The translations under genes and the position numbers were made by a program. 64,000 bases of DNA from the NCBI GenBank assembly GCA_963811255.1, contig CAWEQI010000003.1:1674001-1738000 (forward strand), read 5' to 3'. The DNA is from Croceibacterium_B sp963811255. Its GTDB lineage: Bacteria > Pseudomonadota > Alphaproteobacteria > Sphingomonadales > Sphingomonadaceae. The notes beneath the pieces were generated by a model that was not told where the DNA came from, made no database searches, and was given only the letters and a program-made list of their open reading frames with translations. Shown here one piece after another: positions 16,819 to 25,142 of this stretch (position 1 is the first letter of the stretch; each line of letters opens with the position of its first letter).

Positions 16819-17514
16819 ATGGATAAGCCGACCTTCAAGATTGGTGCCAATGGCCCTGCCGGATCGGAGATAGCCAACTGGATTCGCGGAATGATCCGCA
16901 GCCGCCGCTTCGTTCCCGGCCAACGTCTGGTCGAAGTCGACATCATACGCCAGACCGGGGGCAGCCGGTTCAAGGTTCGCGAGGCTCTCCAGCGTCTCGA
17001 ATCCGAAGGTCTGGTCGAGATCGAAGAATTTCGCGGCGCCTCGGTGCGCAATCCAAGCATGGAAGAAGTGCGCCAGCTCTATCGCGCGCGGGGCGCGCTG
17101 GAGGGGATCGGCGCGGCCGACTTCACCCGCTACGCATCGGCCGAAGAGAAATCGCGACTTCTCGAGGTCGCCGCGGAGATGGAGCGCTGCGTAGAGGAAG
17201 GCGCACCGGAAAAGTTCGGGCGCCTCAATGCAAGTTGGCACAGCCTGATCATGGAAGGAGCCGGCGACCTTGTGATCAAGGGGATCGTGCAGCGTCTGAA
17301 CACGCCGGTCCATCACTTGGTGTTCGAAACGTTTTATCGCGGTGAGCGCCTCAGGGCAGCAGCCGCAGATCACCGGGTGGTGATCGACGCGATCATGCAG
17401 AATGAGCCCGAGACCGCTGAAAGCGCGATGCGCCAACATGTCGAAAACGGCCTGACGTTTCTGAAGGATCTCGACAGCGAAATCCATTTTGACGAGCCGC
17501 TGGCTCAGCTTTGA
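16819..17514 (+). CDS. GntR family transcriptional regulator (FCD/FadR-type)
   Basis: Ligand-responsive repressor, 231 aa. The N-terminal winged helix spans about residues 10-75, with GSRFKVREALQRLESEGLVEI as recognition helix and wing. The C-terminal helical FCD domain follows, with metal- or ligand-binding candidates in LNASWHSLIMEGAG and ADHRVVIDAIMQ. ATG at 16819 is preferred over a TTG one codon earlier. It diverges from the catabolic operon, and a palindrome in the shared gap is a likely operator. By family precedent the effector would be a carboxylic acid or CoA ester of the pathway. Confidence 0.88.
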   Translation: MDKPTFKIGANGPAGSEIANWIRGMIRSRRFVPGQRLVEVDIIRQTGGSRFKVREALQRLESEGLVEIEEFRGASVRNPSMEEVRQLYRARGALEGIGAADFTRYASAEEKSRLLEVAAEMERCVEEGAPEKFGRLNASWHSLIMEGAGDLVIKGIVQRLNTPVHHLVFETFYRGERLRAAAADHRVVIDAIMQNEPETAESAMRQHVENGLTFLKDLDSEIHFDEPLAQL

Positions 17515-17582
17515 ACGCCGCGACGCGGATCAAATCGAGCGAGTTCCGATATAGCGCGATAGATGGACGAGGGGGTTTTGCC

Positions 17583-18554
17583 ATGAAACGAGTAACCATT
17601 GCCGTCGCATTGGCCATGATCATTGCAAGCGGTGCATCCGCCCAACAGGTGGCTTCGCCCTCCAATTTGCCGAAGTGGGTCACCCTGGGTACGCATGGCG
17701 GCCCTGTCGAAATCGCCGATCGGGCCGAACCCGCAAACGCCATACTGATTGGCAAGGACGCTTACCTGGTCGACGTCGGCGACGGCGCCTGCGAGCAGCT
17801 GGCGAAAGCCGGCGTAGGGCTCGGCCAGGTCAAGGCTGTCTTCATCAGCCACCTGCATTTCGACCATGTGGGCGGGCTTTCCGCGCTGATCGGGCTGCGC
17901 AACCAGCTCGGCGTTCCCGGCGTGCTGGAAATCTACGGCCCGCCCGGAACGAAGGACCTCGTCGCCGGCCTCGTCGCCGCGACCGAGCCGAGCGCCCACG
18001 CAGCTTACGGCTTTGCCGGCAGGCCCTTCGCCAATCCTGCGAGCCAGGTGAGGGTCATCGAGCTGGTCGACGGCAGCAGCGTCCGGGTCAGCCCGCTCAA
18101 GGTCACTGCCCGTCAGAACAGCCATTACAGCTTCGCCCCAGGCAGTGAACTCGATCAGCGTTACAAGTCGCTATCCTACCGCTTTGACACCCCGGAGCGC
18201 TCGATCGTCTACACGGGCGACACCGGGCCGAGCCGGGCGGTCGAGGAGCTCGCGCAGGGCGCTGACCTGCTCGTTTCGGAAATGATCGACCTCGACAGCA
18301 TTCTCGCCGAGTTCAAGGGACTGCGGGGAACGCCCCCGCCGCCCGCGCAGGATATGGTGGGGCACCTGTCCGAGCATCACATCACGCCCGACCAGGTCGC
18401 CGAGATCGCGAGCGTGGCCAAGGTTCACGAACTGGTGATCACCCACCTAGTAACGCGCGATCCCACCGCTGCCGCCTTGATGCGCTATCACGCCATCATC
18501 GCGAAGCACTACGGCGGCCCTGTGATGATTGCTAACGACCTCGATGTGTTTTGA
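17583..18554 (+). CDS. secreted MBL-fold metallo-hydrolase
   Basis: Predicted periplasmic metallo-beta-lactamase-fold hydrolase of 323 aa. A signal peptide (MKRVTIAVALAMIIASGASA) is followed by the zinc motif HLHFDH at residues 90-95, then YTGDTGPS and a C-terminal VITHLV segment, as in RNase Z/arylsulphatase-like MBL proteins. The ATG at 17583 is chosen because it starts the signal peptide and has GAGGGGG about 8 nt upstream; the open frame begins 72 bp earlier, overlapping the regulator stop. Located 68 bp after the GntR gene, so probably co-transcribed with it. It may hydrolyse an ester, lactone or sulphate of the pathway substrate. Confidence 0.87.
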   Translation: MKRVTIAVALAMIIASGASAQQVASPSNLPKWVTLGTHGGPVEIADRAEPANAILIGKDAYLVDVGDGACEQLAKAGVGLGQVKAVFISHLHFDHVGGLSALIGLRNQLGVPGVLEIYGPPGTKDLVAGLVAATEPSAHAAYGFAGRPFANPASQVRVIELVDGSSVRVSPLKVTARQNSHYSFAPGSELDQRYKSLSYRFDTPERSIVYTGDTGPSRAVEELAQGADLLVSEMIDLDSILAEFKGLRGTPPPPAQDMVGHLSEHHITPDQVAEIASVAKVHELVITHLVTRDPTAAALMRYHAIIAKHYGGPVMIANDLDVF

Positions 18555-18585
18555 TGGAGCCGGGTCAGCTTCGAGTAACTGACGG

Positions 18586-18605
18586 TGGCGGAGAGGGAGG
18601 GATTC
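18586..18605 (+). other. att-like direct repeat, distal end of tRNA-Ser island
   Basis: The 20 bases tggcggagagggagggattc are identical to the last 20 bases of the tRNA-Ser gene at 35421-35440 (same strand sense), including the encoded CCA. The match stops sharply at both sides. This is the classical signature of integration at a tRNA 3' end. Confidence 0.75.
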
Positions 18606-18650
18606 TAAAGACGCTGATAAGACGTCACTTTATCCTTTCAAGCGGACGAG

Positions 18651-18670
18651 AGCCATAGTTCTAGCCATAA
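18651..18670 (+). other. putative integrase arm-type site, left arm
   Basis: agccatagttctagccataa contains the unit AGCCATA twice with 11-bp spacing. It differs by one base from 35254-35273 beside the integrase gene. Both copies lie just inside the att repeats, as expected for phage or island integrase arm sites; the role is inferred. Confidence 0.5.
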
Positions 18671-18949
18671 ACCGAGCGGCGGTCCTCAGCGGTGTTCGAC
18701 GGCCTTAAGCGGACGCACCAGTGAATCGGATCAGCGTAAACCAACCTTCTCCGCATACAGCATGAACATGCGAGACGTGCGTCCCCATGGTGCCGCTAGC
18801 CTGCTCAGCCCAACTCAAAGGGCATTTGCTGGCGTCAGGCTGCAAGACTAGATTCAAGTTCCGGGGACCTCCGATTGAGCCAGCCAGCTCTGTCAGCCCT
18901 ATCCGGGCCTGATGGTTATGAACCGAACAAGCGATCCGTGGGTGCGTCG
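18671..18949. other. island left-end spacer without a recognisable gene
   Basis: No open frame with protein-like composition is seen on either strand. Fragments such as cttaagcggacgcacc recall the dispersed palindromic repeat found elsewhere in the island. Confidence 0.4.
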
Positions 18950-19267
18950 CTAGCGATACCAGTCATCCTTGTGCGGTAAGCCTATCATCCGCCGCCATCC
19001 GTTGAGGCAAACGGCAAAATCCTTGTCCCGGCAATACTGGCCATCGGGTCGGCCGAGGCCGTCCGCACCGCCTAGCAGCGACCAGAATTTTTCCGTCCGC
19101 CAAGGCTCGGAAATCCCGATGTAGGCCAGCCATCCAAGCGCGAGCCTATGAGCGACCGTCCTCTTGATGGGAGCGTGCCTGGCTTCGCTCGCCGCCTCCT
19201 CCAATATCGTGACCGCAAACAGCGCAAGACGCCGTGGAGAGGGCTTCGAATCGGGCTGCGCGTCCAT
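18950..19267 (-). CDS. conserved hypothetical protein
   Basis: A charged, apparently soluble protein of about 105 aa. The composition is protein-like, with LALFAVTILEEA, HRLALGWLAYIGI and the closing DFAVCLNGWRRMIGLPH. I recall similar small sphingomonad proteins of unknown function, but no domain can be named. The start is uncertain: ATG at 19267 is used, with ATG at 19306 and TTG at 19342 also in frame. It follows a small membrane-protein gene on the same strand. Confidence 0.5.
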   Translation of the reverse strand: MDAQPDSKPSPRRLALFAVTILEEAASEARHAPIKRTVAHRLALGWLAYIGISEPWRTEKFWSLLGGADGLGRPDGQYCRDKDFAVCLNGWRRMIGLPHKDDWYR

Positions 19268-19329
19268 GCGGCCAGATGGAACGTAAATGGAACATAGTTC
19301 AAGCATGGATCGATTGTCGCTGGCCACAA

Positions 19330-19692
19330 TCAAGAGTCCCAAATCCGAGCCGACTCCTCATACTCCTCATCGGCCTTGCTCAACCGGTGGATTACGGACT
19401 GCATGGCGAATGCTCCGCAACCGACTGGTACCGCCACCACGACCTCAACTAGCGGAACACCTACGAACAAGATGAGCAGAGCCAAGACTGTGCTGCACCC
19501 AATGCCAATCAGTATCGAGGCAAAATGGACGAGGCCGAGGACAAGCCGACCAATCCAGAGAGTGATGTCTCGGGCACGCCGAGGGGTTATCCACCACTCC
19601 AGCTTCTTTTCCCAGAGGCCCTGGAGCTTAAAGTAAACTGCGTACGCGGACAGTAAGAAGAGCAGTTGCAACGCCCGCTCTATCCAGCCCAT
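19330..19692 (-). CDS. small hypothetical membrane protein
   Basis: A 120-aa protein with about three hydrophobic segments: LLFLLSAYAVYFKL, ITLWIGRLVLGLVHFASILIG and a long VLALLILFVGVPLVEVVVAV stretch. It ends with a charged tail (SKADEEYEESARIWDS). ATG at 19692 has an excellent GGGAGG ribosome site 6-7 nt upstream and is preferred over the ATG at 19710. It probably shares a message with the following 105-aa gene. Function unknown. Confidence 0.55.
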   Translation of the reverse strand: MGWIERALQLLFLLSAYAVYFKLQGLWEKKLEWWITPRRARDITLWIGRLVLGLVHFASILIGIGCSTVLALLILFVGVPLVEVVVAVPVGCGAFAMQSVIHRLSKADEEYEESARIWDS

Positions 19693-19815
19693 TGTCACCT
19701 CCCACGCCACATTCAGAATATCTCTAAGCGGTTCTGATGCGAAAGCGAGGAGGTTGTTAAGTTCCGCTATCCACCCTTAGACGTGGCTTCTCCTAGCAAG
19801 AGCGGACCTCAAATT

Positions 19816-19849
19816 GCGGACCAGCCGCATCCGACCCGTTGCGGACGTT
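19816..19849. repeat. dispersed palindromic intergenic repeat, copy 1
   Basis: gcggaccagccgcatccgacccgttgcggacgtt shares the core gcggac...cgaccc...gcggac with copies at 20331, 20986, 23826, 26029, 29422, 33042, 33772 and 43891. The outer parts resemble inverted half-sites (gcggac/gtccgc) around a CGACCC core. Confidence 0.5.
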
Positions 19850-19872
19850 TGGACCAGTGTTACTGTTGCGGT

Positions 19873-20274
19873 ATGGATGATCTTGACCGCAGGAACATTC
19901 TGAGCACCGCATTCGAGCCGTGCGAGGGCGGCTATCTCTATTATCGTAATCGGTGGTCGAGTGGCGTGCGGGTGTCTGCGGAAGAGCGGGAGCAGTTCAT
20001 CTCATCAAATGCAGCGGAAGCGTTCGTGCTCGGGCGGCAATTTGCTCAACGGCCGCCTGTCACCCCGCCAAGGCACGCGAGCCCTTGGTTGATCGTAGAT
20101 GCCTTGCCCATGACCTTGGCGGGCGGACTTGCACTAGCTAGTTTGGCGGCCGCAGCCGAGGCGAGCCGACCTAACGCTGTTCTTCCCGCATCGGTCTTTT
20201 GGGGCATCGCTGTTTTCATGGCGGCCGGAGCGATCATCCTCGTCGGCCGGCGCGTTTTGCGGACTAGACGCTAA
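19873..20274 (+). CDS. hypothetical membrane protein
   Basis: About 133 aa. The N-terminal half is soluble (DDLDRRNILSTAFEPCEGGYLYYRNRW), and the C-terminal half has two transmembrane segments (LPMTLAGGLALASLAA and WGIAVFMAAGAIILVG) and a basic tail RRVLRTRR. ATG at 19873 is chosen because the 30 codons before it run through an intergenic repeat and look non-coding. No family recognised. Confidence 0.5.
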   Translation: MDDLDRRNILSTAFEPCEGGYLYYRNRWSSGVRVSAEEREQFISSNAAEAFVLGRQFAQRPPVTPPRHASPWLIVDALPMTLAGGLALASLAAAAEASRPNAVLPASVFWGIAVFMAAGAIILVGRRVLRTRR

Positions 20275-20330
20275 CATCGGCTCGCCACGCTTTGCTGACT
20301 TGGCTCGTGGCTAAGGCAGGCATCACAAGC

Positions 20331-20361
20331 AGACCAGCCGCATCCGACCCATAGCGGCCGT
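20331..20361. repeat. dispersed palindromic intergenic repeat, copy 2
   Basis: agaccagccgcatccgacccatagcggccgt, close to copy 1 over accagccgcatccgaccc. Confidence 0.45.
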
Positions 20362-20386
20362 AGCGCGTTCGCTGTAGATGCGTTCG

Positions 20387-20930
20387 ATGTCGCAAACTCC
20401 AGGCCAATCCCTCGGACGTATCATCCTGCTGAACGGTGCTTCGAGCAGCGGCAAGTCATCGATTGCGCGGGAACTCCAGCGTCAACTCCCTGCTCCCTAC
20501 TTGCACATTTCAATTGATCACTTGCGCAGAGTCGGGGGTGTTGCCACTGGAGCGCTTTCGTTCCGGTGAGTTCCTGTGGGCAGACGCGCGAGAGAACTTC
20601 TTCGTGGGTTTCGAACGCGCCGTCGCTGCCTTAGCGAGTGCCGGAAATAATCTCATCGTCGATCACATCATCGAAACCCCGGATTGGATGCAGCGCCTCA
20701 CGCATATTTTGATCAGCTTCCAAACCCTGTTCGTTGGCGTCCACTGCCCCCTTGATGAACTCGAAAGACGGGAAGCTGCCCGTGGGGACCGTCCGCTGGG
20801 CGACGCACGGCGCGATTTCTTCGCGGTTCACGAGCATTGCGCTTATGATCTTGAGGTCGATGCGACCCTTTCCCCGGAACGAAATGCCTCAATCATAATC
20901 AAAGCACTTGCGGCGCACGCGGATGGCTAG
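20387..20930 (+). pseudogene. chloramphenicol phosphotransferase-like gene, frameshifted
   Basis: The first frame (from ATG at 20387) gives IILLNGASSSGKSSIARELQ, a P-loop, and YLHISIDHLRR. The next frame then gives GEFLWADARENFFVGF, NNLIVDHIIETPDW, VGVHCPLDELERREAARGDR and YDLEVDATL, the middle and end of a CPT-family kinase. The two parts join at a run of five G near 20533, where a one-base change would restore a single protein of about 180 aa. CPT-like kinases phosphorylate small molecules such as chloramphenicol. As written, the gene is broken; a sequencing error at the homopolymer is the alternative. Confidence 0.7.
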
Positions 20931-20985
20931 TCCGCTTACCTTCCTCCCCCCGCTTTCCGCAGCCGCGAACCCACAGACGTCGTGA

Positions 20986-21019
20986 GCGGACCGACTGCAC
21001 GCGACCCTTAGCGGACATT
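20986..21019. repeat. dispersed palindromic intergenic repeat, copy 3
   Basis: gcggaccgactgcacgcgacccttagcggacatt, with gcggac at both ends around a CGACCC core. Confidence 0.5.
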
Positions 21020-21032
21020 GACGCCCGGCCCT

Positions 21033-21293
21033 TTAGGAAACCCAATCCTCGCATCGTTTATCGACTGCCCATCCCGCCGCCGACTTGTGCAAACGAATTG
21101 TTGCACCCGACCCGCATAGGCTTCCGCACTCCATCGAAAACTCGACCACCGCGTCCTTGCGGTCGCGGCTAAATAGAATCTGCGAAAATGATATAAGCGA
21201 CTTGGAAAAACCTTCCTTGACCGCTAGACTCGACCGACTTCCCGTTGGCGATGGCCTGGCCGGGATCGGCGGGCTTCCACCCAATTCAGACAT
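21033..21293 (-). CDS. hypothetical protein, possibly a truncated remnant
   Basis: An 86-aa frame whose C-terminal part (LISFSQILFSRDRKDAVVEF, CGSLCGSG, then a WAVDKRCEDWVS ending) resembles the end of a widespread family of uncharacterised proteins with a CGxLCGxG motif and a terminal W-V-S. The N-terminus (Pro- and Ser-rich) does not look family-like, so this may be the 3' remnant of a longer gene. No ribosome site is obvious. Confidence 0.4.
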   Translation of the reverse strand: MSELGGSPPIPARPSPTGSRSSLAVKEGFSKSLISFSQILFSRDRKDAVVEFSMECGSLCGSGATIRLHKSAAGWAVDKRCEDWVS

Positions 21294-21650
21294 TCAAGCG
21301 TCCCGATGACCGCGCCAAAACCGGGCCGCCCGCTGTTCGGCAGGCAATTTCAACGTGGGAACGACCGCAACGGGTGGTTAGCGGACGTTGTCATTGTTGT
21401 GCTTGTGCGCAGATGCTCGCCCTCGCCAGCCACCATATTCTTGGGTATTTTGGTTTTGGAGAAGGCGGCTTTCACGGGAGTTATCCGACGACCATGCCGT
21501 GAGCGCCGAAGCCGGAAAGCGATCCCCGCGTGGGCGCTCACCTAACGAGTATGGATTTGGTTGGCCGAGCTAAGTCACAACACATGTGATTCCGGCTAGT
21601 TCGCCAATTCGGTAAACCTTGCCTGTTCGGGCAGAGCGGGTGGAGATGGC
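21294..21650. other. intergenic stretch without a recognised gene
   Basis: Short frames occur on both strands, but none has convincing composition or a ribosome site. It includes ggtggttagcggacgttg near 21372, which recalls the dispersed palindromic repeat. Confidence 0.35.
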
Positions 21651-21880
21651 ATGGCATCCTACGAACGTCTCGACGCGGCGGCAGATCGGGTGTGCATTGC
21701 GTATGACCGCGAAGTCTGCGAGGAAAGCCCACACACTCCGCTGCGCTTCAGAATTTCCGGCAGGCTCTCAACGAAGTGAATGACACTCTTGAGGAAGTCG
21801 AGCGCATCGGGAAGGAGAATGAAGTACCCTTAGCCGTGAGCGAACCCGACCAAGGAGGGTGTTCCATTTGTCAGATGTGA
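21651..21880 (+). pseudogene. small frameshifted hypothetical gene upstream of the histidine kinase
   Basis: ATG at 21651 gives MASYERLDAAADRVCIAYDR and stops after 42 codons. Another frame, from about 21743, then reads LQNFRQALNEVNDTLEEVER and IGKENEVPLAVSEPDQGGC before TGA at 21878-21880. Both halves look like one small helical protein of about 75 aa split by a one-base shift near 21741. The second half overlaps the start of the kinase gene. Function unknown. Confidence 0.4.
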
Positions 21881-22911
21881 AGACTCGTTCCGGTGCCACT
21901 TTCGGCAGCTCTTCTGGCTCTCCTTCGGAGCACGCCACTGCGGAGGAACTGCGCAAAGCACTCAAGCGGCAACAGCTCACTTTCGATCTTACCATGGCAG
22001 CGTCGCAGATGGGCACCTGGCGTTACACATTGGACGACAACATCTGCGTGCACGATGAAGTTGGGCAGCGTCTTTACGGGCTAACTGAAGCCCGGTTCCT
22101 TCATGATGAAGAAGGCGTAAAGGCCATGATCCACCCCGATGACATCGATCTGATGTGGGAGCGGGTGGCGCAAGCGCTGGATCCCGATGGTGACGGCCGT
22201 TACGAGGTCGAATACCGGGTGAGGCAACTTGATGGCAGCTGGCGGTGGCTCAGCGCCTGGGGAGTTGTTGAGACTGAGGAAGAGAGCGGCAGGCCGACAG
22301 CGATTGTCGGTGCCGGCCGCGACCTGACCGAAGCCAAGCACGCAGAGTCGAAGCAACGCCTGCTGCTCACCGAGCTCAACCATCGCCTCAAGAACACGCT
22401 GGCGACCGTGCAGGCGATTTCCGCCCAGAGCTTAAAAACAGCGAGCGATCTGCCCTCGGCGCGACAGGCGCTGGAGCAGCGGCTGGTCGCGATGGGCAAG
22501 GCCCACGATTTGCTGACGGCGCGCACCTGGATCGGGGCCGACTTCGCCGATATCGTCAGGCGGGCCTTGGAAGCGTTCCCTCCCTCACAGGTGGTCACCT
22601 CGGGCCCGCCTGTCGATATTCCCTCCGGCCACGTCCTAGCGCTCTCACTGGCCTTGCATGAGCTCGCCACGAACGCCGCAAAGCACGGCGCGCTCTCGCG
22701 CCCCGATGGACGTGTCGCATTGCGCTGGACAGCCGACGAAGGAAAATTTTGCTTGCAGTGGCGGGAAAGCGGCGGTCCGCCGGTAAAGCAACCCAGCCGT
22801 AGTGGCTTCGGCAGCCGGCTGTTGCGTCTGCTAATGCGGGATTTGCGAGGGACGGTCGAACTCGATTATGATCCCGCGGGCCTGCGCTGCAAGCTTGCCG
22901 CCAGCCTGTAG
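21868..22911 (+). CDS. PAS domain HWE-family sensor histidine kinase
   Basis: Soluble signal-transduction kinase of about 347 aa with no transmembrane segment. A PAS_3-type fold covers about residues 40-150 (GTWRYTLDDNICVHD, MIHPDDIDLMWERV, WRWLSAWGVVE). The HWE kinase region follows: phospho-acceptor LNHRLKNTLATVQAIS, then LALHELATNAAKHGALS and the WRESGG motif. The TTG start at 21868 is preferred because AAGGAGG lies 9 nt upstream; GTG at 21859 would touch that ribosome site. HWE kinases often feed general stress response or light signalling in alphaproteobacteria. No response regulator is adjacent. Confidence 0.88.
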   Translation: MSDVKTRSGATFGSSSGSPSEHATAEELRKALKRQQLTFDLTMAASQMGTWRYTLDDNICVHDEVGQRLYGLTEARFLHDEEGVKAMIHPDDIDLMWERVAQALDPDGDGRYEVEYRVRQLDGSWRWLSAWGVVETEEESGRPTAIVGAGRDLTEAKHAESKQRLLLTELNHRLKNTLATVQAISAQSLKTASDLPSARQALEQRLVAMGKAHDLLTARTWIGADFADIVRRALEAFPPSQVVTSGPPVDIPSGHVLALSLALHELATNAAKHGALSRPDGRVALRWTADEGKFCLQWRESGGPPVKQPSRSGFGSRLLRLLMRDLRGTVELDYDPAGLRCKLAASL

Positions 22912-23048
22912 CGGCACGGACCGGGGCGGCACCTTCGAATTTGCGACGCGAGTTTCGGAGGCTCTTTCCCCCGCGTGAAATGGGCCGATTGCGGCTGGTC
23001 CCCTGAAGGGCAAGTAAAGCGGCTCGCCCCTAATTTGCTAGAGTGCGA

Positions 23049-23285
23049 TCAGTCTCGGATGTCCACCGCGTCGTCGAACCGAATGGTGTCGATCGCAACC
23101 CGGTCACGATCAACGATCTCCACATGGTGACTGCGCGTGAGATGCCCATTCATGACCGTCTGGGCGGCTAACGCGCGGGTTTCCATAACGCCATAAGCAA
23201 TAGCGGCTTCTGCGTTCGCCAGCTCTGCGCCCTCGTCGTCGAGCCTGACATCATCATTGTAGATGTTGAAATAGTATAGCGGCAT
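23049..23285 (-). CDS. DUF6894-like small protein
   Basis: A 78-aa protein starting MPLYYFNIYNDDVRLDDEGA, the characteristic opening of a family of small alphaproteobacterial proteins of unknown function (commonly MPRYFFNxxDG...DEEGxE). The acidic C-terminal half (VEIVDRDRVAIDTIRFDDAV) also fits. It stands alone between the histidine kinase and a small membrane protein. Confidence 0.65.
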   Translation of the reverse strand: MPLYYFNIYNDDVRLDDEGAELANAEAAIAYGVMETRALAAQTVMNGHLTRSHHVEIVDRDRVAIDTIRFDDAVDIRD

Positions 23286-23460
23286 CGATGATCAATGAGC
23301 TGCGCCGCCGTCAGTTGCGTGTTGCAACCTAAGTTATGGCGATTGTCCGCACTGGGTCGTCTCCCCCCGGTTGAGGGTGGCGAGCTGACACTTAGCGTTC
23401 GATCAGACGCGGACAAATCAACTGCTGGCCATTCGATGAACTCCCATGCACACGCGGCCG

Positions 23461-23808
23461 ATGACTTTTCTCAGCAATACTTTCCCTCAGCAATACGAGC
23501 AATTCATCCGCTCCATCGGAGACACAACGGGTGCCGCGGACTCGCTGTTGCACGTGCACGCGGGCATGGCGATCCTCATCATCGCGCGGCTAGTCACCGG
23601 ACGCTCGTTAGCGACACCAACTCCGTTCTCGGTCGTCTGCATCGCAGAATTCGGGAACGAACTTTTGGACCGACTGAGTAGTGGAAGTTGGCACTGGACT
23701 GACACCGGCCTTGACGTGGTGAACACCCTCTTTTGGCCTCTAGTTCTGATGATCGGGCTGCGAGTCCGTCGGGCTCGCGATAGAAGGCGACCAAGCAGCG
23801 TGGGCTGA
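23461..23808 (+). CDS. hypothetical membrane protein
   Basis: About 115 aa with two hydrophobic segments: LLHVHAGMAILIIARLVTG and VVNTLFWPLVLMIGLRV. Between them lies VVCIAEFGNELLDRL and a Trp/Asp-rich turn (SWHWTDTGLD). The tail is basic. An ATG at 23446 is also in frame. I recall similar unnamed proteins in sphingomonads; function unknown. Confidence 0.55.
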   Translation: MTFLSNTFPQQYEQFIRSIGDTTGAADSLLHVHAGMAILIIARLVTGRSLATPTPFSVVCIAEFGNELLDRLSSGSWHWTDTGLDVVNTLFWPLVLMIGLRVRRARDRRRPSSVG

Positions 23809-23825
23809 GCCGAGGCGAGGGAGGG

Positions 23826-23858
23826 TGTCCACTTTGGGTCGCGTGCTGACCGTCTGTT
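23826..23858. repeat. dispersed palindromic intergenic repeat, copy 4
   Basis: tgtccactttgggtcgcgtgctgaccgtctgtt, close to the copies at 29422 and 33772, which share ctttgggtcgc(gt/ag)...gaccg. Confidence 0.5.
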
Positions 23859-23933
23859 CCGGGTGGAAGGCAGTCATTCCGCCAACCATTGGCAGTCACC
23901 GATACCTGCCGGCGGCTTGGCGCGACCTACGGG

Positions 23934-25034
23934 CTACGTTTCAAGGACAAGATGTAAAACAGCAAATGCAATCGAGCCCAGGGCGACCAATGAAAGCGTC
24001 ACCGCCGCGGTTACCCGCATCCCTGCGCGAGCCACGCTGCGAATGTCGACCCCAAGGCCGAGCGCGGCCATCGACAGCACGGTCAGCAGTGTTGCCGCAT
24101 CGCCCGTCAGTGTGAGCAGGCCGTCCGGGATCAGCTCGAACGAGCGCAGCGCCATCAACCCGAGGAAGCCGAGGATGAACCACGGCATCAACTTGTGCAG
24201 CGAAGGGAGCTTGCGCACTTGGTCGCCGCCCGTGACGACCTGCCCCTGCAACTCATCGACGCGCGGCAGGAACGGCGCAACGATGGCGAGCACCATGCAC
24301 ACCGGGCCGAGCATCAGCACCCGCACGAGCTTGACCAGCGTGCCGGACTGCAGCGCAAGCGCGCCCATCGGCGCCGCGGCGGCAATGACTTGCGGAACGG
24401 CATAAACGGTAAGCCCGGCGAAGGCGCCGTAGCTGTGTCCTGTTAGACCCAGCCACAGGCCGAGGAAGGGCAGCAGAACCACCACGATCACCCCCAGCAC
24501 CGCGGTGAAGGCGATCGCGGAGGCTACGTCCTCGCCGTCTGCGCCGATCACCGGAGCGACTGCGGCAATCGCCGAATTGCCGCAGATCGAGTTGCCGCAG
24601 GCGACGAGCAGCGCCATCCGGTGCGGCAGTCGGAGCAGGCGTCCGATAAAGAAGCTCGTGACGATAGCGACAGCCACGACGGCCATGATCGCTAACAGCA
24701 GCCAGGGTCCGGTGGCCACCAGCGTCGCCGCGCTGATCGACGCGCCGAGCAGCACGACCGCGACCTCGAGCAGGAACTTGGCGGAAAAATCGATGCCCTT
24801 GCGCCAGCGCGCACTCGGCGTCCACGCGCTGCGCACCATCGTGCCGATGATGATCGCCAGCACCAGCGCCTCGAGCCACGATTTGCCCAACAGCGCGGCT
24901 TCGCCGGCTTGCGTAGCATAGGCGACAGCCGTGACGACGGCGCAAAGCGTGACGCCGGGGACCAAAGCGACGGGCGAGGGAACGCGCAGGCGGCTCCAGA
25001 TTGGTGGCGGTGCAGTGAGCATTTCGGCGGTCAC
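23934..25034 (-). CDS. yeiH: YeiH family membrane transporter (putative sulfate exporter)
   Basis: Inner-membrane protein of about 366 aa with around ten hydrophobic segments. Family signatures are LEALVLAIIIGTMVR, FSAKFLLEVAVVLLGASIS, and the ACGNSICGNSAIAAVAPVI motif, which is very characteristic of YeiH/UPF0324. Members are annotated as sulfate or sulfite exporters, with weak experimental support. The GTG at 25034 has AAGGAAG upstream; ATG at 25022 is the alternative. It diverges from a LysR gene across about 110 bp, the same layout as yeiE/yeiH in enterobacteria, which implies control by that regulator. Confidence 0.88.
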   Translation of the reverse strand: MTAEMLTAPPPIWSRLRVPSPVALVPGVTLCAVVTAVAYATQAGEAALLGKSWLEALVLAIIIGTMVRSAWTPSARWRKGIDFSAKFLLEVAVVLLGASISAATLVATGPWLLLAIMAVVAVAIVTSFFIGRLLRLPHRMALLVACGNSICGNSAIAAVAPVIGADGEDVASAIAFTAVLGVIVVVLLPFLGLWLGLTGHSYGAFAGLTVYAVPQVIAAAAPMGALALQSGTLVKLVRVLMLGPVCMVLAIVAPFLPRVDELQGQVVTGGDQVRKLPSLHKLMPWFILGFLGLMALRSFELIPDGLLTLTGDAATLLTVLSMAALGLGVDIRSVARAGMRVTAAVTLSLVALGSIAFAVLHLVLET

Positions 25035-25142
25035 GGGACTTCCTTTCCGCACCGCACATAAGAAGGCTCGATCAATCGTTCCAATGCATCATTATTGTCA
25101 TTTCAATCCGAATATGTGATTGAGTGGTCCAAACCCTCCGCC

